A stretch of 64,000 bases of DNA from an uncultured Anaerolineae bacterium (GTDB lineage Bacteria; Chloroflexota; Anaerolineae; Aggregatilineales; Phototrophicaceae): NCBI GenBank assembly GCA_937995825.1, contig CALKJO010000011.1, forward strand, positions 1 to 64,000. Reading direction: 5' to 3'. Below the pieces are notes generated by a model. The model worked only from the letters and a program-made list of their open reading frames with translations, did no database searches and was not told the DNA's origin. How positions within the stretch are numbered: position 1 is the stretch's first letter; each line of letters opens with the position of its first letter. Both the position numbers and the translations under genes were made by a program. Below are positions 44,358 to 54,500 of the stretch, piece after piece.

Positions 44358-44941
44358 CCGGACTGGAATTTTTACAGGAAGCGAAAGACCCGCCTAAGCC
44401 CGGATTCCGGCTAAGTTTGGGCGGGATCATGCTGTTGGTTGGGATTCTGATGGTGGCGCTGGTGGTCGGCTTGCAGTTAGCGCGCCAAAATCGGAGCCAG
44501 CCGACAGCGGGACTCGCGCCGGACTTCACGGTGACGACCTTCGATGGGCAGACGATGCGCCTCTCAGAACTGCGCGGGCAGATCGTCATCCTCAACTTCT
44601 GGGCGTCGTGGTGCGGACCCTGCCGCGCGGAAGCGCCGATCCTCGAAAGCATATGGCAGGACTACCGAGAGCGCGGCGTGATCGTCCTGGGGGTCACGTA
44701 TGCCGACTCGGAGCGCGATGCGCGCGCGTTCATCGCCGAAATGGGCATGACCTACCCCAATGCGCCGGATGTCGGCACGTTCGTCAGCAGGCAGCTCTAT
44801 CACATCACCGGCGTCCCGGAGACGTTCATCATCGATCAGCGCGGCGAGATCGCGCGCTTCCTGTTCGCGGACATCAACGAACAGCGGGCGGGCGAAGTGC
44901 GGGCGCTGCTCGATGAGCTGCTGGCGAGAGGGGCAGCATGA
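44354..44941 (+). CDS. ccmG: TlpA/CcmG-type thiol-disulfide oxidoreductase
   Basis: A 195-residue membrane-tethered thioredoxin. One N-terminal helix (about residues 24-42) precedes a TlpA fold with WCGPC (Trp86, Cys87, Cys90) and the cis-Pro region GVPETFII. It reduces CcmH or apocytochrome directly in the periplasmic space. It is coupled at both ends by ATGA overlaps to ccmH and to the next gene. Confidence 0.93.
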   Translation: MTGLEFLQEAKDPPKPGFRLSLGGIMLLVGILMVALVVGLQLARQNRSQPTAGLAPDFTVTTFDGQTMRLSELRGQIVILNFWASWCGPCRAEAPILESIWQDYRERGVIVLGVTYADSERDARAFIAEMGMTYPNAPDVGTFVSRQLYHITGVPETFIIDQRGEIARFLFADINEQRAGEVRALLDELLARGAA

Positions 44942-45354
44942 GCGCCGAGGGATTGATCGCGGCGCTGGTGCTGACCACAACCGCTGTGATGATCGTCGCG
45001 CTGCCGCTGTTGATACGCAGCGCGGACGCTGAGGGCGCGTCGCTGGCGCGCAAACAGCGCGAGCGCCTGGCGGCGTATTATGAGCGCGTGCTGCGCAATC
45101 TGCGCGATCTGGATGAGGATCACGCGCTTGGCAAGCTCGACGATGCCGAATATCAGCAGGAGCGCAGCGAATGGCTTCAGCGCGGCGCGCACGTGCTGCG
45201 CGCGCTCGACGCGCTTGAACATCCGACCGAAGCGGCACATATGCCGCTGGCGCATACTGCCGCCGATGACGCGGCGGTGGATCGCGCCATCGATGACGCG
45301 GTGGAAGCTGCGATCCAGGCGTATCGGAAAAAACAGGGTTCTCATGTCAACTAA
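44938..45354 (+). CDS. CcmI-like membrane protein
   Basis: A 138-residue protein with one membrane helix at the N-terminus (about residues 7-26) and a helical domain with YYERVLRNLRDLDEDHALGKL and YQQERSEWLQ. This helix-GKL-helix pattern is the one found after the membrane part of CcmI, which presents apocytochrome to CcmFH. The TPR part of proteobacterial CcmI is missing, so the assignment is by motif and position. It starts overlapping ccmG and ends 11 bases inside the cytochrome lipoprotein gene. Confidence 0.7.
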   Translation: MSAEGLIAALVLTTTAVMIVALPLLIRSADAEGASLARKQRERLAAYYERVLRNLRDLDEDHALGKLDDAEYQQERSEWLQRGAHVLRALDALEHPTEAAHMPLAHTAADDAAVDRAIDDAVEAAIQAYRKKQGSHVN

Positions 45355-47254
45355 CGCCGCAAAACTGCTCTGGACTCTCGTTCTCGCACTGGTGCTGGCT
45401 GGCTGCACGGGGTTAGCGGGCGAACCGCGCATCGTGGCGACGCTGGTCATGCCGACAGCGACCGCCGAGCCGCGCCCGCCATCGACCGCGCCGGATGTGG
45501 CGGTTGGCGCGCAGATTTTCGCGGCGCGCTGCGTCTCGTGTCACGGCGCCAATGGCGCAGGCAATGGGGAGCTGGTGCTGGCGGGGCAGGTCGGCGCGAT
45601 GTCCAGCTTTCAGGACGCGGCAACCGCCTCTGTCCAGCGCCCGACCGCCTGGTACGGCACGATCACCTACGGACGCATCGCCAACCTGATGCCGCCCTGG
45701 AACAACGCGCTTAGCGAGGCGGAGCGCTGGGCGGTCGCCATGTACAGCTACACGCTCCACTACACGCCGGCGCAGTTGGCGCTCGGCGCGGAGGTCTACC
45801 GCGATTTCTGCGCTGCCTGTCATGGTGACAGCGGGCGCGGCGACGGACCCGACGCGCCGACGCTGCGTGAGCCGCCCGGCAATCTGACCGATCCGGAGGC
45901 GATGCTGGCGCTTTCGGACGAACACATCTATATCACCATCGCTGAAGGCGCGGGCGAGATGCCCGCTTTTGCCGACGATCTGAGCGAGGACGAGATGCGC
46001 GCCGCCGTCGCTTATACGCGGACGCTGGCGCTGGCGAACGCTGATGCCATCGGTCAGATCGTCGAAGCGGCGCAGCCGGTCGCAACGCCGGAAGTGGGCG
46101 CGAGCGTTTCGGCGCAGCTGGCGGCGGAGACAACGGCTGAAGCGCTCGCAGTCGGCACGGTTGTCGGGCAGATCACCAACGGCACAGCGGGCGGAGTCGT
46201 CCCCCCTGACCTGACCGTCGTCCTGTATCGGCTCGACCAGCAGCTCAACCAGACGCAGTATGAGACGCAGGCGGACGCCGGCGGTGCGTATCGCATCGAA
46301 GGCGTGCCGTTTGACGCATCATCCAATTATGTGGCGACGGTCACCTACCGCGACCGGCTGTTCACCAGCGGCGTTGCCGCTGGCACAGGCGAGACGCTCA
46401 ATCTGCCCGTCACGATCTACGAACTGACCGAAGACCCGTCAGTCCTCAGCATCAGCGGCGTGGTGACACAGGTCAATGCGGTCGGCACGAGCTTAGAAGT
46501 GACGCAGGTCATGAGCTTCAGCAACCGCTCTGATCGCGCTTTCAGCACCAGCCAGGCGGCGAGCGATGGACGCGCCATCTCGATTGCTGTGCCGCTGCCG
46601 GTCGGATCGGTGATCGCTGGGCTGATCAATCAGGGGCGCTATGTGATCGCCCCGGATCAGTACACCATCTTCGATACCGTGCCGGTGCTGCCAGGGGATG
46701 AGCATGTCGTCCACTTTGTCTACATCGTCCCCTATGATTCCAGCGGAGCGGTGATCGAACAGCCCATCGTCTATGACCTGAATGGGCAGGTGCGGCTGCT
46801 GCTCTCACCAGACACGCTCAGCGCCACCAGCGATCAGCTCACCCCGCTCGGCGTCGAGACCATCGGGCAGCGCCGCTTACGATCCTACGGCGGGGCGCTG
46901 ACGCTGACAGCCGGCGACGCGCTGCGCTACACGCTTTCCGGCGCGCCGGCGGCGTCTGCGGACGCAGGGGGCGGCGGCGTCACTGCCAACAGCCTGCCGC
47001 TGGTGATCCTGGCTGTGATCGGGCTGCAGGTGGTGATCTTCAGCAGCATCTACCTGCTGATCGATCAGCGCCGCAGACGGGCGGCGCCGGCGCTTTCGAA
47101 GGCGCAGTTGATCGATGCGCTGATCCGCCAAGTCGCGGAGCTGGACGCCGAATTTGAAGCGGGCAAGATCGAAAAATCAGTTTATGAGCGTCAGCGCGCC
47201 CTGCTCAAGGATCGGCTTGCGGTGCATATCGAGAAGGAAGGCGTGTCAAAGTGA
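45344..47254 (+). CDS. Diheme cytochrome c lipoprotein with CcmI-like C-terminus
   Basis: A 636-residue predicted lipoprotein (lipobox LVLAGC, Cys near residue 23). Two cytochrome c domains carry CVSCH (Cys63) and CAACH (Cys156). About residues 270-370 form a carboxypeptidase-regulatory-like beta domain (GAYRIEGVPF), followed by a larger beta region to about residue 540. A membrane helix (about 553-573) leads to a cytoplasmic tail with ALIRQVAELDAEFEAGKIEKSVYERQR, the same helix motif as the CcmI-like gene just upstream. ATG 45344 overlaps that gene. It is unusual to find a cytochrome within the maturation operon; it may be a substrate or a heme-handling partner. Confidence 0.85.
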   Translation: MSTNAAKLLWTLVLALVLAGCTGLAGEPRIVATLVMPTATAEPRPPSTAPDVAVGAQIFAARCVSCHGANGAGNGELVLAGQVGAMSSFQDAATASVQRPTAWYGTITYGRIANLMPPWNNALSEAERWAVAMYSYTLHYTPAQLALGAEVYRDFCAACHGDSGRGDGPDAPTLREPPGNLTDPEAMLALSDEHIYITIAEGAGEMPAFADDLSEDEMRAAVAYTRTLALANADAIGQIVEAAQPVATPEVGASVSAQLAAETTAEALAVGTVVGQITNGTAGGVVPPDLTVVLYRLDQQLNQTQYETQADAGGAYRIEGVPFDASSNYVATVTYRDRLFTSGVAAGTGETLNLPVTIYELTEDPSVLSISGVVTQVNAVGTSLEVTQVMSFSNRSDRAFSTSQAASDGRAISIAVPLPVGSVIAGLINQGRYVIAPDQYTIFDTVPVLPGDEHVVHFVYIVPYDSSGAVIEQPIVYDLNGQVRLLLSPDTLSATSDQLTPLGVETIGQRRLRSYGGALTLTAGDALRYTLSGAPAASADAGGGGVTANSLPLVILAVIGLQVVIFSSIYLLIDQRRRRAAPALSKAQLIDALIRQVAELDAEFEAGKIEKSVYERQRALLKDRLAVHIEKEGVSK

Positions 47255-47278
47255 CGCCGCCGCTTCGCCCCCTGAGCT

Positions 47279-48001
47279 ATGGCGCTGATTGAGATCGAGA
47301 AGCTGGTCAAACGGTATGGCTTTGTCCCGGCGCTGCGGGGGATCGACCTGGCGGTCGAGCGCGGGGAGTGCGTCACGCTGATCGGCGCAAATGGCAGCGG
47401 CAAAAGCACGCTCATCCGCCTGCTGTGCGGGCTGAGCAAGCCGACCAGCGGCACCATTCGCATCGGCGGCTGGATGATCCCAGGTGAGGCGGAGGCGGTG
47501 CGCGCGCAGATCGGGCTGATCGCGCATAAGCCGCTGCTCTATGAAGGGCTGACCGGGCGCGAGAATCTGGTGTTTTTTGCGCGTTTATATGGCGCGAAAC
47601 CGGATCGGGTGGACGCGATGCTTGAGCGCGTTGGCTTGTCCAAGCGCGCTGACGATCCGGCGCGGGCGTATTCGCGCGGGATGATGCAGCGGCTGAGTCT
47701 GGCGCGGGCGCTGCTGCATGAGCCGGACGTGCTGCTCTTCGATGAGCCGTATACCGGGCTGGACGCCGATTCGTCCGCAACGCTGGACTCGATCATCTTG
47801 GAAACCCGCGCCGAGGGGCGGACGCTGATCATGGCGCTGCACGACTTCGAGCGCGCCGCCCGCCTCTCCAGCCGGATCGTCCTCTTGGCGCGGGGCAAAG
47901 TCGCTCATGACAGCGCGGAACAGGGCGCGGCTGTGGACGCCGCGGCGCTGGCGGCGCTCTATGCAGCGGCGGGCGGGTCAAGTGGGCGGATCAACCCATG
48001 A
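47279..48001 (+). CDS. ccmA: Heme exporter ATPase CcmA
   Basis: A 240-residue ABC ATPase. Walker A is IGANGSGKST (about residues 36-45), the signature is YSRGMMQRLS, Walker B is LLFDEPYTGLD and the H-loop ALHD. With CcmB and CcmC it drives release of holo-CcmE from the membrane complex. The ribosome site is weak. Its stop overlaps the ccmB start as ATGA, and ccmC follows shortly after ccmB. Confidence 0.92.
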   Translation: MALIEIEKLVKRYGFVPALRGIDLAVERGECVTLIGANGSGKSTLIRLLCGLSKPTSGTIRIGGWMIPGEAEAVRAQIGLIAHKPLLYEGLTGRENLVFFARLYGAKPDRVDAMLERVGLSKRADDPARAYSRGMMQRLSLARALLHEPDVLLFDEPYTGLDADSSATLDSIILETRAEGRTLIMALHDFERAARLSSRIVLLARGKVAHDSAEQGAAVDAAALAALYAAAGGSSGRINP

Positions 48002-48678
48002 CGGCGGCTTTTCTGCGCGCCATGATCGCTGTCGCGCGCAAGGACTTTCGCGCAGAGGCGCGCAGTCGTGAGCTGCTCAGCCTGATGGGTCTGTTCTCGC
48101 TGCTCAGCATCCTGATCTTCAGCTTTGCCCTCGAACTCAACCGCACCGCGCGGCTGGAAGTGGTCGGCGGCGTGCTTTGGGTGACGATCCTGTTCGCCAG
48201 CATCCTCGGCTTGAATCGCGGCATGGCGCTGGAGCGCGAAGGCGGCGGCATGGATGCGCTGCTGATCGCGCCGATCCCGCGCGGCGCGATCTTTGCGGGC
48301 AAGCTGATCGGCAATTTCGCTTTCGCCTTCACCGTCGGCGTGCTGCTCACCCCGATCATGTCCGCGCTTTACACCGTCCCCGCGCTTCAGCCGTCTGTGA
48401 TCGGCGCGCTGGCGCTCGGCACGCTCGGTATCGCCACCGTCGGGACGGTGTTAGCGGCGCTGATCGGCGCGACTCGCGCCCGTGACAGCCTGCTGCCGAT
48501 CCTCATGCTGCCCGTCGCGCTGCCTGTCCTGATCGCGGCGTCGCGCGCCAGCGGCGGACTGCTGACGGGCGCAGCCAACGCCGACGCGGGCGCCTGGCTG
48601 CTCGGTCTGGCGCTGATGGACGCGATTTATCTGCTGGTTTGCGGGGCGCTGTTTGGGTTTGTGGTCGAGGAGGGTTAA
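47998..48678 (+). CDS. ccmB: Heme exporter membrane protein CcmB
   Basis: A 226-residue protein with six hydrophobic segments and the CcmB opening ARKDFRAEARSRELL. GMALEREGGGMDALLIAPIPRGAIFAGK is the family core, and LLPILMLPVALPVLIAA lies in the later helices. It partners CcmA. Start overlaps the ccmA stop as ATGA. The next 110 bases contain a separate promoter for ccmC. Confidence 0.92.
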   Translation: MTAAFLRAMIAVARKDFRAEARSRELLSLMGLFSLLSILIFSFALELNRTARLEVVGGVLWVTILFASILGLNRGMALEREGGGMDALLIAPIPRGAIFAGKLIGNFAFAFTVGVLLTPIMSALYTVPALQPSVIGALALGTLGIATVGTVLAALIGATRARDSLLPILMLPVALPVLIAASRASGGLLTGAANADAGAWLLGLALMDAIYLLVCGALFGFVVEEG

Positions 48679-48723
48679 ATCACCGTATAAATCAATGTTA
48701 TTTTGAGATTTTAGTAGATTTTA

Positions 48724-48751
48724 TTGAATTGCGGCTGAGATGGGTTACAAT
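48724..48751 (+). promoter_or_regulatory. Sigma-70-like promoter for ccmC
   Basis: TTGAAT (48724-48729) and TACAAT (48746-48751) with a 16-base spacer, in an A/T-rich gap between ccmB and ccmC. The -10 box ends 37 bases before the ccmC ATG. GAGGAG lies 9 bases before the start codon. Confidence 0.65.
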
Positions 48752-48788
48752 TTGCGGTAAAGCACGGAGTTTTTGAGGAGTCAAGCAC

Positions 48789-49565
48789 ATGGAGGCAGCA
48801 CGCGGCGCTCATCCACTGAGCGCGGAGATGCCAGCGTCTCAGGCACGGACGGGGACAATCGCGCTGACAGTACTTACTATCTTGACGATCTTCGGCGTGA
48901 TTTTCGGCTTGTATATGGGCTTGGTGCGCGCTGGCACGGACATCGATCAGGGCAGCGTCCAGCGGATTTTCTACATTCACATGCCGTCGTTCTTCGGCGC
49001 GATGCTGGCGTTCGGCGCGGCGGTTGTTGGCGGCATTATGTATCTGCGCACGCGCCAGCATAAATGGGACACGCTCTCGCTGGCGGGCGTGGAGATCGGC
49101 ATTGCGCTGGCGCTGGTCAACCTGGTCACCGGAGCGATCTGGGCGCGCCCGATCTGGAACACCTGGTGGAATTGGGATCCGCGCCTGACCGCCGACGCGA
49201 TCATGGTTCTGACCTACGCCGCCTATTTAATGCTGCGCAGCGGCATCGATAACCCCGATACGCGCCGGCGCTTTGCCGCTGTCTACGGCATCATCGCTTT
49301 CACCTCGGTGCTGATGGTGCTAATCATCCCGCGCATCATCCCGACGACGATCCATCCGGTCGTGATCGGGCCTGTGTTCACATCGTCCGAACTGGCGCAG
49401 GGCGGCTTTGAGCTGCAAGCGACGGCGGGAGTCGGCGCGGCGCTGGGGATCAATTTCATCGTCTGGATGTTCCTCATCCCGATCACGCTGCTCTGGCATC
49501 GGATTCGGCTGCAAAACCTGGCGGATCGCGTTGAAGCGATGAAGACCGAGGCGCTGTCATCATGA
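48789..49565 (+). CDS. ccmC: Heme exporter protein CcmC
   Basis: A 258-residue membrane protein with six helices and the CcmC/CcsA tryptophan-rich motif NTWWNWDPRLTAD. His in YIHMPSF and in the last periplasmic loop (TIHPV) are the expected heme ligands. It holds heme and CcmE together for covalent attachment. Preceded by its own promoter and a strong GAGGAG. Its stop overlaps the next gene (ATGA). Confidence 0.92.
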   Translation: MEAARGAHPLSAEMPASQARTGTIALTVLTILTIFGVIFGLYMGLVRAGTDIDQGSVQRIFYIHMPSFFGAMLAFGAAVVGGIMYLRTRQHKWDTLSLAGVEIGIALALVNLVTGAIWARPIWNTWWNWDPRLTADAIMVLTYAAYLMLRSGIDNPDTRRRFAAVYGIIAFTSVLMVLIIPRIIPTTIHPVVIGPVFTSSELAQGGFELQATAGVGAALGINFIVWMFLIPITLLWHRIRLQNLADRVEAMKTEALSS

Positions 49566-50419
49566 GCCGCCGCGCACGACTGATGATCGCTGCTGCGCTG
49601 CTGCTGGCGGCGGGCGCGGCGTTTGCGCAGGAGGCGGAGCCGCAGCGCGATCTGGTGACGCTCTACAGCCATCCGACCGAGCGCTATCACGTCTTCATCC
49701 CGCCTGGCTGGCGGGATGACAGCACACCGCAGTTTGCGCAGATCGAGCGCGGCACAACCCAGATCGTGGCGCGCTCGTTTCCGGCGGGCGACGTCGAAGC
49801 GGCGCTGGCGCAAACACTCACTGAATTCCTGCCCAACCTAGCAGACCTGACGCCGACACTGCTCGACCCCGTCACGCTCAACAATGGGACATGGCAGATC
49901 GCGCTCTATCCGCCAGAGGAGGCGGGGACACTGACTGGGTTCGTCCAGCGCTTTGAAGATGTCACCTATGTGCTGCTGATGTTCAGCGGCGCGGACTCGC
50001 GCCCGATCTTTTTGCCCATCCCAGCCGACGGCAGTCTGTCGGCGGCGGTCGAAGCGGCGGCGGGGCTGGCGGGCTTCACCGACGCCGCTGTCATCAATGA
50101 AGGCGCGGAGCCGGTTGAGGTGGCTGGTCAAGCGTACACCCCCTTCACATTGACGCAGGGAGCGCTGGAGATCAATGCGTTTGCGCGGACGGTCGGCGGG
50201 AGTGCGTTTGTGCTGGTGCATGGTCTGCCGGACGACGCAGCGATCTTCTCCATCGTCCTCGACTTCTTCATCACGCCGGAGACGACCGATTATCTCTATC
50301 TCGGTGTTGCCGCGACCGCGATCGTCCTGGGGTTGCTCGTGTTCAGCATGTTCCTGCGCGCGCGCGCGCTGCGCGCTGATCTGCGCACCCTTCAGCAGCT
50401 GAAGGCGGACGCGGCATAG
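49562..50419 (+). CDS. Exported protein with CcmD-like C-terminus
   Basis: A 285-residue protein with a Sec signal peptide (cleavage likely after GAAFA, before QEA). The central 200 residues form an unknown extracytoplasmic domain with HPTERYHVFIPPGW at its start; a similar segment occurs at the start of the serine hydrolase at 38716. The last 45 residues (TDYLYLGVAATAIVLG, then RARALRADLRTLQQLK) have the shape of CcmD: short outside end, one helix and a basic/amphipathic inside tail. CcmD normally is a separate peptide right after ccmC, so this looks like a fusion that supplies it. Overlaps ccmC by ATGA. Confidence 0.7.
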   Translation: MSRRARLMIAAALLLAAGAAFAQEAEPQRDLVTLYSHPTERYHVFIPPGWRDDSTPQFAQIERGTTQIVARSFPAGDVEAALAQTLTEFLPNLADLTPTLLDPVTLNNGTWQIALYPPEEAGTLTGFVQRFEDVTYVLLMFSGADSRPIFLPIPADGSLSAAVEAAAGLAGFTDAAVINEGAEPVEVAGQAYTPFTLTQGALEINAFARTVGGSAFVLVHGLPDDAAIFSIVLDFFITPETTDYLYLGVAATAIVLGLLVFSMFLRARALRADLRTLQQLKADAA

Positions 50420-50461
50420 CCGCATCGGCGGCGACGAGATCACCGGCATTGAGTTCATCTG

Positions 50462-50490
50462 AGCGCGTTAGGATTTCTTAACGCGCTTTG
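50462..50490 (+). terminator. Terminator-like hairpin after the ccm cluster
   Basis: AGCGCGTTA (50462-50470) pairs with TAACGCGCT (50479-50487) around an 8-base loop, followed by TTGAGTT. The stem is perfect but the T-tract is short. Confidence 0.6.
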
Positions 50491-50580
50491 AGTTCTATGG
50501 CATAGACCGGATTTCGCAAGTATAGTGTAAGATAATTGAAATGCTGAACCGCCAAACCGCCGAGGATTGAGGGGCGACTG

Positions 50581-51510
50581 ATGAGTAAAGGGCGCATCTT
50601 GGTCGTGGAAGACGACTTTGACATTTCCAATATGCTGCGCATCTATTTCAGCGCGCAGGGATACGAGGTGCAGGTCGCGCCGCGCGGAGGTGATGCGCTC
50701 TCGATGACGCGCAAGCAGCTCCCGACGCTGATCATGCTGGACATCATGCTGCCTGATATGAACGGCTATGATGTCTGCCGTGAACTGCGCACGACCACGC
50801 GTACCAGTCACATCCCGATCATCTTCTTGACGCAGAAAGATGAGCGCAGCGACAAGATTAAAGGCTTGGAGCTAGGCGCAGACGATTACGTGATCAAGCC
50901 GTTCGACATTGAGGAGCTGCGCCTGCGCGTGCAGAACGCCATCGGGCGCGTCAGCCAGCAGTCGCAGATCGATCCCAAGTCCAACCTTCCGACCGGACGG
51001 CTGATCGAGGATCAGCTCCGCTCGCTGATGCACGCTGAAGGGAACTGGACGTATCTTGATCTGAAAATCGACTCGTTCGACGCTTTCACCGATGTGTATG
51101 GGTTCGTCGCCGGCGATGAAGTGATCCGCTTCACCGCCCTGCTGATCGGCGATGTGATCGATGAGGTGGGGACAGCAGACGATTTCGCCGGGCATCCAGG
51201 GCGCGATAATTTCATCGTGATCACCCATGCCCCCGACGGCAACCGCGTCCGCAATCGGCTGATCGAGCGTTTCAATGAGGATGTCAAGCAGCATTACTCG
51301 TTCATCGACCGAGAGCGCGGCTATATTCTGGTTCCCGATCCAACTTATGGCGAGCGGCAGGTTCCGCTGATGACGCTGGCAACCGGCGCAGTCTCAACCC
51401 GAACGCACCAGTTCTCCGATATTCGCGAGATTACCGAGCTTGCCGCCGATGAGCGCCGGCGCGGAGTCAGTGGGGCGGACAGCAGTGCCAACCTGCTTAC
51501 ATCATGGTGA
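50581..51510 (+). CDS. Response regulator with degenerate GGDEF domain
   Basis: A 309-residue protein. Residues 1-120 are a receiver domain (VVEDDFD, phospho-acceptor Asp54 in LDIMLPDMNG, LTQK, and KPFD). Residues 135-285 have a GGDEF-like fold, but the signature GGDEF reads GRDNF in HPGRDNFIVI, so diguanylate cyclase activity is not expected. It could bind GTP or serve as a protein-interaction domain. GAGGGG lies 6 bases before the ATG. It is followed after 41 bases by the giant histidine kinase, its probable partner. Confidence 0.88.
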   Translation: MSKGRILVVEDDFDISNMLRIYFSAQGYEVQVAPRGGDALSMTRKQLPTLIMLDIMLPDMNGYDVCRELRTTTRTSHIPIIFLTQKDERSDKIKGLELGADDYVIKPFDIEELRLRVQNAIGRVSQQSQIDPKSNLPTGRLIEDQLRSLMHAEGNWTYLDLKIDSFDAFTDVYGFVAGDEVIRFTALLIGDVIDEVGTADDFAGHPGRDNFIVITHAPDGNRVRNRLIERFNEDVKQHYSFIDRERGYILVPDPTYGERQVPLMTLATGAVSTRTHQFSDIREITELAADERRRGVSGADSSANLLTSW

Positions 51511-51551
51511 ACCATCATCCAGTCGTAACCTAGCGCGGAGCAGCGGGCGAC

Positions 51552-54500
51552 ATGGAACTTTTTGTAATCTTATTCTTTGGCGGCGGCGGCTTGCTGCTGT
51601 CGCTGTTTCTATGGTCGCGCCAGCGCAGCCGGATGGGATCGATCCCGCAGACGCTTGATGAGCAGGCGGGCGCGGGCAGCCGCGATGGGGTGCTGGCAGT
51701 GCAGCCAGGCGGACGCCTGCTGTATGCCAACAGTGTGCTGCGAAGCTGGCTGGCGCTGGAAGGCGCGGAGCTGGATTTGGAGACGCTAGCGCGCCAGGCG
51801 CAGCCGGCGGATGCCTTTTGGGGGCTGCTGCTCGAGGATGGAAATGTCGTTTTTCGGCTGGGCGCGCGCTGGGTCGAAGGCGCGTCGCACCGCGTCCCCA
51901 TTGGCGCGGATACCCGCATCATGGTGGTGCTGCGCGAAATCGACTCCGCCTCCCCTGACATAGGCGTCAGCAGCGCCCGCGCGCAGCTCGGCGGGGCAAT
52001 CACGATTGTCAACGAGATCAACGAGACGATCAACGCCAGCCTGGGCATTGAGCGCGTGCTGCCGGCGCTGCTGGCGATTGTTCGCAAGGTCATTCCCGCT
52101 GATGCTGGCGAAATCTGCTTGTATGACCCTGAAAACGGCATCCTCGTCCCGCGCGGATGGGATGGCGACAGCGCTTACGTCCTGGCGCTGGCGGCGGCGG
52201 GCGGCTATTACGATGTCGGTGAGGGCATCAGCGGGTGGATCGCCATGTATCGCCAGCCAGTGCTGGTTGCCGACGCGCACGCTGACGCGGTCGTCCGCCC
52301 GAAGCTGAGCGAGAGCCCGTATCGCAGCTATCTCGCTGTCCCGCTCACGCTCGGCGACCTGCACTTCATCGGCACATTTGAACTCGCCTCGGTCACCCCC
52401 GGCTTTTACACCGCCAACCACCTGACGCTGCTGACCACCGTTGCCCGCCCGCTGGCAACCGCGATCTACAATGCGCAGCTTTACGCGGCGCAGGCGCAGC
52501 GGATCGAGGAACTGGCGACCTTGCAGAGCGAGATCGTCCAGGCGCGCTCTGCTGACGCCGAGGCGCTCTATGCCGCGCTGACCGAGCGCGTCGCGCGCCT
52601 GATGGACTCCGGCATGTGCGGCGTTCTGCTCTACGATCAGCGCCGCCGCGCGCTGATCGCCGAAGTCCCCTTTTTCGGGCTGCCGATGCAGTTGGTGCGC
52701 GGCTATACGATTCCGGTCGGTGAGGAAGGCTCGCCAGGGCGCGCGCTGTGGGAGCGCGATTTCTGGATCAGCAATGATCTGGCGGATGAGCCGAATATCG
52801 AGCCGCTCGGCATGATGCGCCTGATCAACCCCGGCGGCATCGAAAACACCGCCATCATACCGCTGCTGGTCGGCGGACGGCGCATCGGCATGTTGCAGGT
52901 CGGCAATAAGCGGACGCACGGCGGCTATGCCAGCATCGATATGCAGCATTTCCGGCTGCTGGCGGCGCAGGCGGCGGTCGCGGTCGAAGAAGTCCGGCTG
53001 GCGCAGGAGCAGGCGCGCCGCGACGCTGAGATGAGCGGTCTGGAAGAGCTGGCGCAGTCGTTCGGCGAACTGACCGACGAAACCGAGTTTCTGCGCGCGA
53101 CCACTGAGCGCATCGCCCGCCTGATGGACGTCGCCGCGTGCGGCATCCTGCTCTATGATGAGCAGAGCAGCACGCTCAGGGCGCGCCCGCCCTTCTACGG
53201 CTTTCCCGATGCTGTAATCGCGGCATACAACATCTATCTCGAACCCAGCAGCCCAATTGCGCAAATCTGGCAGGAAAACGACTGGTGGTATACCAATAAC
53301 ACCAGCACCGACAGCGTTGTCCTCAGCGCCGGACTCGCCGACCTGGCTCAGGCGCTCGGCATCCAGCGAACCATGCTGGTCGTCATGAACGTCAGGGGGA
53401 TCAGACTGGGTGTGATTCAAATCTCGAACAAACACAGCGGCGATTTCACCGATGAGGACGCCCGCCTGCTGCTGATTCTGGCGGCGCAGGTCGGCGGCAT
53501 GATCGAAAACAGCCGCCTATTCCGCGAGACACAGCGGCGCGCCGAACAAGCCGAACGCCTGCGCGTGCTGGCGGAGCGCGCCAGCGCCATCCTGACGGGC
53601 GAGGACGATCTGCGGTCGATCTTGGCTGAAGTCGCGCGGCTGCTCGAAAGCCCGGCGGTGTTCGTCAGCCTGCTCGATATGCAGGTGGGCGTGCTGGTGA
53701 CGCAGCCGCGTTACACCTTCGGGCTGGAGCTGGTCGAACCCCTGGTTGAGGATGCCAGCGCGCCCGGCTTCGAGCGGACGCCTGCCATCGCTCGCGCCCC
53801 GCTGATCAGCCGCGATGTGAGTGCCGAGTCCGCGCTGCCCATCAACTATCGGGCTGCGGCGGCGCAGATGGGGATGCGCGCTGCGCTGATCGTGCCGCTG
53901 GCGATCGGTGACACGGCGCTCGGCGAGCTGGGCGTGATGAACCGCCCCGATCCCCCGTATGGCGACGCCGATCTTGCGCTGCTGACTCAGGCGGCGATTC
54001 AGATCGCCGGCGCATTCGACCGGATTCGCCTGTACGAGGCGACGGGCGAGAATCTGCGCCGGCGCCTCGCCGAATTAGACGCGATCAACCGCGTGTCCAG
54101 CGAGGTCGCACAGACGCTCGATCTGGATCAAGTGCTTGAAGTCATCCGGCAGGAGGCAGTGCGCGCCACCGATGCGGCGGACGGCACGGTTGTCCTGCTC
54201 GCGCCGCCGGAGACGTGGGGTTCGCCAGATGTGCTGGCGATCAGCCGCCGCCTGAACGCCGCGCCGCGCTGGTCTGGACTGGCGGACATCGAGCGCGAGG
54301 CGGCGCGCCGCCTGACTGAGGCGGTCATCGTCGATGATTACGAGCTGCGCGCTGACTTGTCCGCGCCGGATGCGCACATGCGCTCGGCGCTGGCGGCAGC
54401 GATCGTATATGAAGATCACCCGGTCGGCGTCATCCATCTGTATCACCCGCAGCCGAACCACTTCGACAGCCGCGCCGCGACCTTTGTGCTGACGTTATCG

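Noticed and set aside
51110..51280. Active diguanylate cyclase site in the response regulator
   Set aside because: The signature reads GRDNF rather than GGDEF/GGEEF, and the preceding metal-binding region is also divergent.
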